A DNA stretch of 64,000 nt from Sanguibacter gelidistatuariae (GCF_900096585.1 NZ_FMYH01000001.1:1-64000); one strand, 5' to 3'; counted from the stretch's first letter, positions 1 through 7,882 are shown. The notes: generated by a model from the letters alone, not told the origin. Translations and numbers: made by a program.

Positions 1-296
1 ACCGGGCCAAGGACACCACCGAGGGCAAGGCGCTGGCCGAGACGGTCCTGGAGACGTTCCATACCTGCCCGATCCCCGAAATCGCCCGGCTCGGGCGGAC
101 CCTACGACGCTGGAAGAAGGAGTTCCTCGGCTACTTCAGCACCGACCGCGCCAACAACGGCGGCACGGAGGCCATCAACGGAATCATCGAACTGCACCGG
201 CGCATCGCACGCGGATATCGCAACGGCGATCACTACCGACTACGCATGCTGCTGGTCGCCGGCGGGCTGCTCCTCCCACCGCAACTCTGATGAGCC
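1..296 (+). mobile_element. 3' end of an ISL3-type insertion sequence
   Basis: This is the right end of an insertion sequence that enters the window from the left. It holds the last 95 codons of the transposase, and the element appears to end a few bases after its stop codon at GAGCC near 292-296. Read inward on the minus strand the end is GGCTCATCAGAG, which resembles the GGCTC-type terminal repeats of ISL3 elements. The flanking DNA from about 297 is the 5' part of a permease gene, so the element sits inside that gene. The 8-bp target duplication cannot be checked because the left end is outside the window. Confidence 0.75.
3..290 (+). CDS. ISL3 family transposase, C-terminal fragment
   Basis: This is the C-terminal 95 residues of a DDE transposase of the ISL3 family; the rest lies upstream of the window. 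The segment RANNGGTEAINGIIELHRRI is the typical ISL3 C-terminal signature and contains the conserved Glu that completes the DDE catalytic triad. The following YRLRMLLVAGG stretch is also conserved in the family. The frame is open from base 3 to the TGA at 288-290. It is cut only by the window edge, so nothing here says the transposase is inactive. Confidence 0.85.
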   Translation, partial: RAKDTTEGKALAETVLETFHTCPIPEIARLGRTLRRWKKEFLGYFSTDRANNGGTEAINGIIELHRRIARGYRNGDHYRLRMLLVAGGLLLPPQL

Positions 297-433
297 TGAT
301 TGAGCTCAAGCACCCCGGTGAAGTACAGCGAAAGGGCGACCCCGATAGCGACGATGCCGACGGGAATCTTGTTCCAGACAAAGACGATGACGGCGATGAA
401 CAGCACGGTCACGGTGATCCACATGTCGCTCAC
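291..433 (-). pseudogene. SLC13-type anion permease, 5' fragment cut by the IS
   Basis: On the minus strand a GTG at 433 (or ATG at 424) opens a hydrophobic N-terminus, MSDMWITVTVLFIAVIVFVW, continuing NKIPVGIVAIGVALSLYFTGVLELNQA. This looks like the first two membrane segments of SLC13/DASS-type permeases (sodium- or proton-coupled di/tricarboxylate or sulfate carriers). After LNQA the frame runs into the insertion sequence end and then out of the permease sequence. The rest of the gene would lie beyond the IS, left of the window. It is therefore an interrupted gene; the family call rests on about 45 residues. Confidence 0.6.
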
Positions 434-627
434 ACAGCCAGACAGTACACGGACAGGAGTGTGGCTCCCCGGTATTCACCCGCCACGCCCCCGAGGCATT
501 CCCTCTCCCACGAAACCGTCGATTAAACTCGGCGGTGAAGCGTGCGCAGGCGTCGATCCGGTGATCGCCTTGCACATCACCATCGCGCCCGGCCACGGCG
601 TCCGAGAAGTCAGGGCATCCGTATCTC

Positions 628-1599
628 ATGTGGGAACCGATCCCGTCCTGGGCCGTCAAACAGATCCTGCGGGACTATGGCGGCGAGCCGCACCCGGATC
701 GGGTCGCGGAGATCGGGCGCCATCTCTGGGTCCCCAGCGGCCGCCCCTTTCACTACTCCGACCACAAGCGGACGGTCGGGGAGGTCTCGTTGATGGAGAC
801 GGACCAGTCCGCCTTCCGCTCCACCACCGGAAGAGATGTTTCCGAAGACGGCATCCTCAGCATCGGCGTCGTCACCTCGGGCCAGACGCAGATGGGGCGG
901 TCCGGGCGCACGGCCGAGGTGGTGCCCACCGGCGGTGCCTACGTCCTGCGGAGCTGGACCGAGTGGACCGTCGAGATGAGCGATGAGACCCGCGGGACCG
1001 TCGTACGGATCCCCGAGCACCGGTTGCGCGAGCGCGGGATCCGGGTCCACCCGGACAGGGTCCGCCTCGACGGGGCGCCGTCCCTCGCCGGCCCGCTCTC
1101 ATCCTTCGTCTCCTCCGTGGTCCGTCCGAGCTGGCAGTCGACGGCCGTCGGCGAGGACGTCGTCGAACGAGCGGTCGAGGATCTTGTGGTCGGCATGCTC
1201 CTGGAGACCAGCGGCTATGCGATGGACAGCGAGGAGCTGCGCACCGGGTTGTGCGCCCGCGCGGCCGGTGTCATCTCCCGTGAGCACCGCAGCGGTGACC
1301 TGACCCCCGCCATGGTCGCCACTCTCCTGGGTGTGTCGCTGCGCCACCTGCAGCGCGCGCACGAGCAGAACGGTGTGACGATCGCCGCGGTCATCGCCGC
1401 GGAGCGGACGCGATCGGCCGCGCTCCTGCTCGTCGCCCCCGGCGCGATGACCCTGACCCTCTCGGAGATCGCCCGCCGCTGCGGCTTCGGGTCGACCTTC
1501 GAGCTGCGCAACCAGTTCCGCTCCGCCTATGGCGTGCTGCCGTCCCAGTACCGGGCCGACGCCGCGCTCGCGTCCGAAGGCCGCGCGCTGACCTCCTAG
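628..1599 (+). CDS. AraC family transcriptional regulator
   Basis: A 323-residue DNA-binding regulator. The N-terminal two thirds (about residues 30-200) resembles the AraC_binding_2 sensor domain. The C-terminal 100 residues carry the two helix-turn-helix motifs of AraC/XylS proteins: one around LTPAMVATLLGVSLRHLQRA, and the second at LSEIARRCGFGSTFELRNQF followed by the conserved YGVLPSQYR end. The start at 628 is chosen for length agreement with the family. An ATG at 793 has a better Shine-Dalgarno (GGGAGG) but would remove part of the sensor domain. The ligand and target genes cannot be read from the sequence; the neighbouring interrupted permease is one possible target. Confidence 0.85.
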   Translation: MWEPIPSWAVKQILRDYGGEPHPDRVAEIGRHLWVPSGRPFHYSDHKRTVGEVSLMETDQSAFRSTTGRDVSEDGILSIGVVTSGQTQMGRSGRTAEVVPTGGAYVLRSWTEWTVEMSDETRGTVVRIPEHRLRERGIRVHPDRVRLDGAPSLAGPLSSFVSSVVRPSWQSTAVGEDVVERAVEDLVVGMLLETSGYAMDSEELRTGLCARAAGVISREHRSGDLTPAMVATLLGVSLRHLQRAHEQNGVTIAAVIAAERTRSAALLLVAPGAMTLTLSEIARRCGFGSTFELRNQFRSAYGVLPSQYRADAALASEGRALTS

Positions 1600-1640
1600 G
1601 GTGAGCGCCCGGCGTCGGCCCGGCTGGGTGAACGGACGCG

Positions 1641-2753
1641 CTAGCGTCCCGCGACCACCGTGCGGCGTGCGCGCGACGCCGCGGCGAGCTCGCGCAGCAG
1701 GTCGGCTGTGGTGTCCCAGTCGATGCACGCGTCCGTGACGGACTGCCCGTAGGTCAGCCCGCTGGCCGCGGGCTTCTGCGCGCCGGCCACGAGGAAGCTC
1801 TCGATCATGATCCCGGCCACGCCTTGGCTGCCCGCGGCGACCGAGGCGGCGATCTCGCGGACGACCTCGGCCTGGCGGACGTGGGACTTGCCGGAGTTGC
1901 CGTGGCTCGCGTCGATCATGAGGCGCGGCTCGAGCCCCGCGGCGGTGACGACCGCGAGCGCGTCCGCGACCGAGGCGTCGTCGAAGTTCGGGCCGCTGCG
2001 CCCGCCCCGGAGGATGACGTGGCAGTCGGGGTTCCCGGTCGTGGCCACCGCGGCGGCCCGGCCCTGGGCGTCGATCCCGAAGAACGTGTGCTCGGCCGCG
2101 GCGGTCACGCAGCCGTCGACCGCGGCCTGGACGTCGCCGTCGGTCGCGTTCTTGAACCCGATCGGCATGGACAGCCCCGAGGCGAGCTGGCGGTGCACCT
2201 GGCTCTCGGGGTTGCGGGCACCGATCGCGCCCCAGGACACGGCGTCGGCGATGTACTGCGGGCTCGTCGGCTCGAGGAACTCGCACGCGGCGGGGACACC
2301 CTCGTCGAGCACGCCGAGCAGCACCTCGCGGGCCAGGCGCAGCCCGCGGTGCACGTCGAAGGTGTTGTCCATGCCGGGGTCGTTGATGAGGCCCTTCCAC
2401 CCGACCGTGGTGCGCGGCTTCTCGAAGTACACGCGCATGACGATGCACAGGTCTGCTGCCAGTTCGCGTTCGAGCGCGGCCAGCCGTCGCGCGTAGTCGA
2501 GGGCGGCGACCGGGTCGTGGACCGAGCACGGGCCGACGACGACGAGGAGCCGGTCATCGGTCCCGTTCATCGCGCGGCGGACATCCTCGCGGCTGCGGGC
2601 CACGAGGTCAGCCGCCTCCCCTGTGAGCGGCAGCTCGGCGAGCATGTCGGCGGGTGCGGGCAGGGGATCGAGCGCACGGATGCGCAGGTCGTTGGTGCGC
2701 GGGGAATCCATGACGATCTCCGATGAGGTGTGGGTGGACATGGGGGTAGACAT
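1641..2753 (-). CDS. 3-deoxy-7-phosphoheptulonate synthase, class I (AroF/G/H type)
   Basis: DAHP synthase condenses phosphoenolpyruvate and erythrose 4-phosphate in the first step of the shikimate pathway, in the cytosol. The 370-residue protein has the class I signatures VVGPCSVHDP, MRVYFEKPRTTVGWKGLIND and IDASHGNSGKSH, with metal- and substrate-binding Cys, His and Glu residues. The ATG at 2753 (MSTPMSTHTS) is preceded by GGAG; an in-frame ATG at 2741 is an alternative. Upstream lies a 21-codon leader peptide rich in Trp, Tyr and Phe plus two hairpins, so expression is probably controlled by aromatic amino acid attenuation. Trp, Tyr or Phe feedback type cannot be decided from the sequence alone. 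Confidence 0.95.
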   Translation of the reverse strand: MSTPMSTHTSSEIVMDSPRTNDLRIRALDPLPAPADMLAELPLTGEAADLVARSREDVRRAMNGTDDRLLVVVGPCSVHDPVAALDYARRLAALERELAADLCIVMRVYFEKPRTTVGWKGLINDPGMDNTFDVHRGLRLAREVLLGVLDEGVPAACEFLEPTSPQYIADAVSWGAIGARNPESQVHRQLASGLSMPIGFKNATDGDVQAAVDGCVTAAAEHTFFGIDAQGRAAAVATTGNPDCHVILRGGRSGPNFDDASVADALAVVTAAGLEPRLMIDASHGNSGKSHVRQAEVVREIAASVAAGSQGVAGIMIESFLVAGAQKPAASGLTYGQSVTDACIDWDTTADLLRELAAASRARRTVVAGR

Positions 2754-2797
2754 GGGGCGGGGCTCCGAATCTGGGCGGGTCTGAGGGGGCATCGATC

Positions 2798-2878
2798 TCA
2801 GACGGGGCCGCAGAGGCCTACCGGTGTCGCGGAGTCGGCCCGTCTGAAACGACGAAGGGCCAAGACGTGTCGACGTCT
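2798..2878 (-). promoter_or_regulatory. Attenuator-like hairpins between leader peptide and DAHP synthase
   Basis: Two inverted repeats follow the leader peptide in the transcribed (minus) direction. The first is a 6-bp stem AGACGT/ACGTCT with a 4-nt loop (2863-2878). The second is a long stem with TCAGACGGG-type arms at 2836-2847 and 2798-2810, which pair with one bulged base. There is no U-run after the second stem, so the mechanism could be attenuation without a classical terminator or translational control. The role is inferred from position and from the leader peptide. Confidence 0.6.
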
Positions 2879-2910
2879 CAGCCCTGTGCTGGCTCCGGGT
2901 GGAAAGTTGG

Positions 2911-2976
2911 TCAGGCGACTGCCCGCTGAGCTCCACCAAGAGCCAGCGTAAAGCGCCAATACCAACCGATGTTCAT
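2911..2976 (-). CDS. Aromatic amino acid leader peptide (WYW) of DAHP synthase
   Basis: A 21-residue ORF begins MNIGWYWRFTLAL and ends with TGA at 2911-2913. It has Trp, Tyr, Trp, Arg, Phe in a row, i.e. four aromatic codons out of five, directly upstream of the enzyme that starts aromatic amino acid synthesis. A TAATCT -10 box at 2983-2988 ends 6 nt before the ATG, so translation is probably leaderless. Ribosome stalling at the WYW codons when charged tRNA is scarce would change folding of the downstream hairpins. Similar peptides are known as attenuator leaders; the regulation here is inferred. Confidence 0.8.
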   Translation of the reverse strand: MNIGWYWRFTLALGGAQRAVA

Positions 2977-2982
2977 GCGCCG

Positions 2983-2988
2983 AGATTA
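2983..2988 (-). promoter_or_regulatory. -10 box of the aromatic leader/DAHP synthase transcript
   Basis: TAATCT on the minus strand ends 6 nt before the leader peptide ATG at 2976. The same TANNNT plus 6-7 nt spacing precedes many other start codons in this window, which supports it as a leaderless promoter. Confidence 0.6.
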
Positions 2989-3000
2989 ACACACCCACCT

Positions 3001-3066
3001 CCGCTGAGTGCGGCCGTTCGGCTGCCTGATGTCCGGTTTGGGCAGCCATTCGCCCGCACTCAGCGG
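3001..3066. repeat. Intergenic palindrome, variant copy (CCGCTGAGTGC core)
   Basis: Arms of 13 bp (CCGCTGAGTGCGG at 3001-3013 and its complement at 3054-3066) enclose an inner GGCTGCC/GGCAGCC hairpin. TTTTT follows on the plus strand at about 3068-3072. The outer core CCGCTGAGTGC is shared with the palindromes at 7967-8031 and 18734-18798. It lies between the leader-peptide promoter and the end of the XRE remnant. It could act as a terminator; the repeat relationship is seen, the function inferred. Confidence 0.65.
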
Positions 3067-3121
3067 GTTTTTGGTGGGCGACGGACGCTCTGCGAACGCG
3101 CGGCGGACGCTAAGCGGACGC

Positions 3122-3331
3122 TCAGCGATGGGCGAGGCCGTCGACGAGGTCGCCGACCTTGCAGCCGAGCGCGTGCGCGAGGTCGATCAGCGTGGACAGC
3201 GTCGGGTTGGCGGGCGTCTTCTTCGCCCGGTCGGAGAGCCCCGACTCGAGCAGCTGGTAGTGGTTCCGGCTCAGCCCGGCGCGCTCGGCCGCCTTCTCCT
3301 GCGTGAGCCCGACGGCGTCGCGCCGGTCCCG
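3122..3331 (-). pseudogene. XRE family regulator, truncated at its 5' end
   Basis: The C-terminal two thirds of a small helix-turn-helix protein is intact: AVGLTQEKAAERAGLSRNHY, then LSTLIDLAHALGCKVGDLVDGL to the TGA at 3122. Upstream of RDRRDAVG the reading frame leaves the family and runs antisense through the remnant of another gene on the plus strand. The junction is near 3331. No family-like N-terminus or start remains. The gene has lost its beginning in the same event that removed the front of the neighbouring plus-strand gene, which implies the two were once divergent neighbours. Confidence 0.75.
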
Positions 3332-3676
3332 CTTTCTTCGCCTCCCCCGAGGGCTACGGGCTCGATTCCCCGCAAACCCGGCGCCTCCTCGACGTCGTGA
3401 CCGGCTACGCAAGGGACGTGCGGGGAGACGACCCGCTGCGCTGGAGCCCGGACGCACTCAGCGCCCTGCTCCGGCGGCTCCCCGGCCCCGTGGCGACCGA
3501 GGACCTCGCGCCGCTGACCGACCTGCTCCTCGCCTGGGTGCCCTACACGTGCCGGGTGCGCGACGTCGCCCCAGACACCATCCGGCAGATGGTCCCCGCC
3601 CCTCCAGGCCAGGACCCGCACCTTCCTCGACACCCTTGACGACCGCAAGAACCTGCCCGACACGGAGCCGAGGTAG
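3332..3676 (+). pseudogene. Decayed DUF6398-family paralogue
   Basis: From the junction at about 3331 the plus strand encodes FFASPEGYGL and later DDPLRWSPDALSALL and WVPYTCRVRDVAPDTIRQM. These align with FFASTDG/DPLRWTP/WVPYTCRLRGVDP in the gene at 3754 and FFASSEG/DDPLRWS/WVPYAHRVRGVDP in the gene at 5030. After about 3605 the frame must shift by one base to continue as FLDTLDDRKNLPDTEPR to a TAG at 3674-3676. The copy has thus lost its N-terminal part and carries a frameshift. It is a remnant of a third tandem copy. Confidence 0.75.
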
Positions 3677-3753
3677 CCGCGAGCGCCCGGAGCGCTATCC
3701 ACAGGCAGGAGAAAACCGCCCTCGGAGGGCTCTCGCGGTCATAGATTCGGGGC

Positions 3754-4962
3754 ATGCCCAGACATCGAACTCGCCGAAGCCGCCAACGTTCCCACGACAG
3801 CCGAGCCCTCCATCCGCGACAGGCTGCTCGCGTGCCGGCTCAGCCCGGCATTGCCGCTCCCCTCCGCACTATGCTGCGTTCCAGTCCGCTCGATTTCCTC
3901 CTCCTGATCAGCGGCCTCATCGAGACGGTTGCGCCGCCGTCGGCTCCCTCCCCTGACGACGCTGCGTTCACCTTGGCCCGCTTCGTTGCTAGTTTCGAGG
4001 CGTTCCCGTGCACCGAGACCACGGCCGCCCTCCGTCTCGTCGCAGCATTCAGCCAGGACGAGGATCTGCGCACCCACATCGGCAGCACCCTCGCCGCGAG
4101 GCGCCAGCCTCTCCCGCCCTGGCTCGCTCATCTCGACGACGCATGCGTCGACGGCGACGTGCTCCTCGTGACCGATCCCCTCGGTGACAGCTCCGGCTAC
4201 ACCTTCGCTGTGCGCATGGCCGGCGGCGTACGGTTCACGGTGGTCGTCGGCGTCGACCACACCGTTGCCGACGCAGTCCGGGAGGCGATGGTCGTCATCA
4301 ACAGTCCGGAGGCGGTCGCGGCGACCTCCTGCGAGGCGATCAGACTCGCCAGCGCGATCGGTGGCGAGCCGGTCGTCACGCATCTCGATCCTGGCGATGC
4401 ACGTGCCGTCATCGAGTACGCGATCTCACAGGGTGACCGGGTCGATCCCCCGTTCGAGTCACCGACGTGGCCAGCAAACAGGGCGCTCGTGGAATGGGCA
4501 GTCGGTCTCTTGCCCCCGGGTGGCGCGGTCCCGGTCCCGCCGTCGTGGAGCGATGACGATCTCCACCAGATCGCCGACACGTTCTTCGCCTCCACCGACG
4601 GGGCCGACTTCCCGTCCTGGGTATTCGGACGCTTCCTCGACCTGGCTCTCCGCTTCGCCGTCACCTCCCGGGCCACCGATCCGCTGCGGTGGACTCCGCT
4701 GACTACCAAGGCCCTTCTCGACTGGGCCCTATGGAGCCGTCTGATCGATCACGACGACGCCGAGCTGCTGGCCGATCTGCTCATCACGTGGGTCCCGTAC
4801 ACCTGCCGTCTGCGCGGCGTCGACCCGCTGATCATCGACCAGGTCCGCGACGCCGTCGAGCAGCTGGCGGATGAGCTTGTCGACCTCGTCGACGAGGTCA
4901 TGACGAGCGAGGAAGAGGAGTGGGATGAGCCGGAGGACCACCTCTGCGCCCGCGACTCCTGA
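3754..4962 (+). CDS. DUF6398-family-like hypothetical protein, short paralogue
   Basis: This 402-residue protein is of unknown function. It is homologous over its length to the first about 400 residues of the next gene but lacks that gene's C-terminal helical domain. Shared blocks include VASFEAFPCTETTAALRL, LPPWLAHLDDA, RALVEWAVGLLPPGG, FFAS and DPLRW. The start is fixed by a leaderless promoter, TAGATT at 3742-3747 ending 6 nt before the ATG. The N-terminus is basic and the C-terminus ends in an acidic SEEEEWDEPED stretch. No membrane segments or signal peptide are visible. It is the middle of three tandem copies, the first of which is decayed. Confidence 0.75.
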   Translation: MPRHRTRRSRQRSHDSRALHPRQAARVPAQPGIAAPLRTMLRSSPLDFLLLISGLIETVAPPSAPSPDDAAFTLARFVASFEAFPCTETTAALRLVAAFSQDEDLRTHIGSTLAARRQPLPPWLAHLDDACVDGDVLLVTDPLGDSSGYTFAVRMAGGVRFTVVVGVDHTVADAVREAMVVINSPEAVAATSCEAIRLASAIGGEPVVTHLDPGDARAVIEYAISQGDRVDPPFESPTWPANRALVEWAVGLLPPGGAVPVPPSWSDDDLHQIADTFFASTDGADFPSWVFGRFLDLALRFAVTSRATDPLRWTPLTTKALLDWALWSRLIDHDDAELLADLLITWVPYTCRLRGVDPLIIDQVRDAVEQLADELVDLVDEVMTSEEEEWDEPEDHLCARDS

Positions 4963-5029
4963 GCCGGAAGGATCTGCCCGCCACCCCGGTCACATCGACC
5001 GTGCTCCCGCCCACCACTATCCTCAGTCG

Positions 5030-6844
5030 GTGGCCAAAAACAACACGCACCGCGCGCACGAGCCTCGCCGCAGGACCCTGCGCGCACCCCACCAAGACGC
5101 TCACCCCGGCGCTGAGCCGATGATGCTCGACAGGCTGCGCAGCGGGCTGCGCTCCCCCGAACCGCTCTCGCTCCTGGACTGGATGAGCGCCATCGTCGAG
5201 GCAGGTGAGCCGTACGCCCTGCCCATGCCCGGGCAGGCCCCGACGGCGGTCACCCTCGACGAGCTGGTCGCCTCTTTCGAGGGGACCCCGTGTGCCGAGA
5301 CGACGGCCGCACTGCGCGTCATCAACGAGTTCACCCGGGACGACGCGTTGCGCACCCGGATCGCAGCCACCCTGGCCGGCCGGCCCCACCACCTGCCCTT
5401 GTGGCTGTCCCACCTCGACGAGGCGCGCATCTCCGGTGACGTGCACTTCCTCACCGAGAGCCTCGGCGACGGCGACGACTTCATCTTCGGAGTGCGTCTG
5501 GCCGGCGGCGAGGAGATCACCGTCGTCGTCTTCGTCGACCACAACCTCGGCGGTGCGCTCAAGGATGCCTTCGTCGCTCCCGAGCCCCTGCGCGACGCGA
5601 TCATCAAGTTCGTCGACATCCTCGAGCCGGGACAGACCCTCACCGTGACCGATGCCGCCACCGCGCGCGCCGTCATCGAAGAGGCTCAGCAGCTGGGCGC
5701 CTCCTTCCTGCCCCCACTGCAGTCCGACACGTGGCCAATGAGCCGCCCGCTCGTGGAGTGGGCCACCAGCCTCCTGCCCGCTGGCGGGACCGCCCCGGCG
5801 CGCAAGGGATGGACCCGGGCCGACGTCGCGGCGATCACCGCCGACTTCTTCGCCTCCTCCGAAGGCCGCACCCTCGACACAGCCGATAACCGCGAGATCC
5901 TCGACCTCCTCCTGGATTTCCGCGTCAACCACCGGGGCGACGACCCGCTGCGCTGGAGCGCTGCTGTCCTCGAGGACGTCCTCACCTGGATCCCGGGCCA
6001 CCTGCTCGTGGACACCGGATTCCTCGACCCGATCCCCGACCTGCTCGAGACATGGGTGCCCTACGCCCACCGGGTGCGCGGCGTCGACCCCGCACAGTCC
6101 GCCCAGGTGATGGTGGCCCTCGCGGCCTTGTCGGCGGACTTCTTCGACGCCCTCGACGACCTGGACTCTGGGGGTCCGCAGACCTCGACCGATGCGCTGC
6201 TGCGCACGCTCGGGTTGGACTCGATCGAGGAGCTGGCCAGGATCGACCCCGCGATGGCCCGCAGGGTGGCCGAGATCGCCGGATCCGCTGGTGACTTCTC
6301 GCCGGGCGCGTACCTGCTCAATCGGCTGGCCGTCGCCGTCGGCGGCACGGAGGAGCTGGCTGCCCTGGACACGACCCCGCTCCCGGACGAGCCCTTCGAC
6401 TGGACGGGGGTCCCCGAGGACATCCGTCCCATGGTCACCACGTGGCTCGACCTCGCGGACCGCTGCGCCGACGAGCTGTTCGACGTCGAGCACCGCACGG
6501 TCTTCCGGCGCTTCCTCGCCCGCGCCGCCGCCGTCGACCCGGCTGTGTTCCGCCGCGTGAAGGCCTCACCTGTGCGCGGCGCGGCCGCGCTCGTGTGGGT
6601 GGCCACCAAGGCCAACCAGACGGTAGGCCTGTACAAGCCACTCAACGTCAAGGACCTCTTCGCCTGGTTCGGGTTCACTGGCTCGGTGTCCCAGCGCGCC
6701 GAACCCCTGCTCAAGGCGGTCGGGGTGAACCCGCACCACCCCTGGGACGGCCTGGGTTCCCCCGACCTGCTCGTCGCCCTCCGCCGCGCCGAGATCATCG
6801 CCGACCGCGACCGGTGGACCGCCGATCCGCCCTCACCCGTCTAA
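5030..6844 (+). CDS. DUF6398-type hypothetical protein, long paralogue
   Basis: A 604-residue soluble protein from a family widespread in actinobacteria with no known function. Residues about 25-400 repeat the architecture of the preceding gene. The last about 150 residues look like the helical DUF6398 domain, with CADELFDVEHRTVFRRFLAR, AALVWVATKANQ and VKDLFAWFGFTGSVSQRAEP. The start is a GTG with a leaderless TATCCT box at 5018-5023 ending 6 nt upstream; an earlier ATG at 4925 would overlap the previous gene and lacks such a box. Its stop overlaps the stop of the convergent HEPN gene. The Pfam name is recalled, not searched. Confidence 0.75.
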   Translation: MAKNNTHRAHEPRRRTLRAPHQDAHPGAEPMMLDRLRSGLRSPEPLSLLDWMSAIVEAGEPYALPMPGQAPTAVTLDELVASFEGTPCAETTAALRVINEFTRDDALRTRIAATLAGRPHHLPLWLSHLDEARISGDVHFLTESLGDGDDFIFGVRLAGGEEITVVVFVDHNLGGALKDAFVAPEPLRDAIIKFVDILEPGQTLTVTDAATARAVIEEAQQLGASFLPPLQSDTWPMSRPLVEWATSLLPAGGTAPARKGWTRADVAAITADFFASSEGRTLDTADNREILDLLLDFRVNHRGDDPLRWSAAVLEDVLTWIPGHLLVDTGFLDPIPDLLETWVPYAHRVRGVDPAQSAQVMVALAALSADFFDALDDLDSGGPQTSTDALLRTLGLDSIEELARIDPAMARRVAEIAGSAGDFSPGAYLLNRLAVAVGGTEELAALDTTPLPDEPFDWTGVPEDIRPMVTTWLDLADRCADELFDVEHRTVFRRFLARAAAVDPAVFRRVKASPVRGAAALVWVATKANQTVGLYKPLNVKDLFAWFGFTGSVSQRAEPLLKAVGVNPHHPWDGLGSPDLLVALRRAEIIADRDRWTADPPSPV

Positions 6845-7242
6845 CCCACGCGACGGACGGCCTCCTCGACCAGCGCCTGGGCTGCCCTCAGCGCCGCTGC
6901 TCGGTCTGCGGTCCCCAACAGACGTTCGCCGTAGTGGCTGGCTGGCTTGGCCGAAGCGAGCCGTCTGAGATGCTTGCCCAGACCTGTGTCAACCCTGGCG
7001 AGGAGTTCAGCGGCACTCTGATGATCTGGTCCTGAGTAGCGTTCACCCAAGGCCACAAGGCAGATCGCATCACCGGCGGCGATGCCAGCGAGCACTGCGA
7101 GCCCGACGCAGACGTTGACTGCGGCGCCATCCTCAGCATCGACAAGCTGAGCCACCTCGAGGTACTTGTCGGCGATGCGGGCCCGGCTCTGCGCCTGCCC
7201 GCGATCACCAGGGCGGGTGGTCAACTTCTTGGGTGCCATCAC
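6841..7242 (-). CDS. HEPN domain protein, probable toxin of a HEPN-MNT pair
   Basis: A 133-residue, almost entirely helical protein carries the motif RYSGPDH, which fits the R-x4-6-H active-site signature of HEPN ribonucleases. It starts four bases inside the end of the nucleotidyltransferase gene (ATGA overlap), so the two are translationally coupled. In HEPN-MNT systems the HEPN protein is an RNA-cleaving toxin and the MNT protein neutralises it, in characterised cases by adenylylating the HEPN protein near its active site. The pairing and motif are visible; toxicity is inferred. A basic N-terminus, MMAPKKLTTRPGDRG, precedes the helical part. Confidence 0.7.
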   Translation of the reverse strand: MMAPKKLTTRPGDRGQAQSRARIADKYLEVAQLVDAEDGAAVNVCVGLAVLAGIAAGDAICLVALGERYSGPDHQSAAELLARVDTGLGKHLRRLASAKPASHYGERLLGTADRAAALRAAQALVEEAVRRVG

Positions 7243-7871
7243 GCATCCATGTCGGCGGGAGCGACCAGGCCTTGCGGCCGGGGGCCGATCAAGGTACGCG
7301 CATCAGCCGTCCACGTCTCCACGAGCGGCTCTCCCGCCTGGACGATCTCACGCAGTCTCGTGGACGACAGCACCATCGTCTCAAGACGATTCCCTGTCCA
7401 CCTCAGCACGTGGTCTTCGAGATCGTCCACCTGATCGGTCCACCTCGCGTCATGGACGTCCAAGCCATCATCGACAACAAGCATCAGGTCGATATCACTC
7501 GTGGCAGTGGCCTGCCCCCGCGCATGCGAACCAAAGACTGATACGTGGATGGGAACCGGGGAGAGGCTCTGACACGCCAGGGTCAGCCGCGACAAGAGTT
7601 CTTCGCCAGCGCGCACCGCGGTGAGGATCGCTGGCGCCAGAAGATGGTCCCTGTTGAGTCGGTACAGGAATCCGTTGTTGGCCGGGTCGGCGATGACCAA
7701 GCCGTGCTCCACGAGGCGGTTCAGGACCGCATGCTGCCCCGCACGAGTCCCGCGGCGGGACAGTCGGGCTATCTGAGTGGCGCTGAGACCCGACGCGGTA
7801 CCCGCCAGCACTTCGAGAACGGCGGAGTCCAAGCTCGGGACCAACGAGCGCAGCGGCGAGGTGAGGTCCAT
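7239..7871 (-). CDS. Winged-helix nucleotidyltransferase, probable MNT antitoxin
   Basis: This protein of about 210 residues joins an N-terminal winged helix (around LSATQIARLSRRGTRAGQHA) to a minimal nucleotidyltransferase domain with the motif GSHARGQATATSDIDLMLV. The Gly-Ser and two Asp residues of the catalytic site are intact. It overlaps the HEPN gene by four bases and is its likely antitoxin and autoregulator. The start at 7871 (MDLTSPLRS) is preferred because the earlier ATG at 7907 lies inside the palindromic operator; the GGGGAG in front of 7871 is unusually close, so the start is not certain. The HTH fusion suggests direct binding to the upstream TGTCAACTATT repeats. Confidence 0.75.
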   Translation of the reverse strand: MDLTSPLRSLVPSLDSAVLEVLAGTASGLSATQIARLSRRGTRAGQHAVLNRLVEHGLVIADPANNGFLYRLNRDHLLAPAILTAVRAGEELLSRLTLACQSLSPVPIHVSVFGSHARGQATATSDIDLMLVVDDGLDVHDARWTDQVDDLEDHVLRWTGNRLETMVLSSTRLREIVQAGEPLVETWTADARTLIGPRPQGLVAPADMDA

Positions 7872-7882
7872 ACTCCCCAGCG

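Noticed and set aside
2798-3049. Alternative leader reading frame with a Trp-Trp pair before DAHP synthase
   Set aside because: It lacks a start with a promoter box close by, is much longer than a leader, and overlaps the leaderless WYW ORF that fits better.
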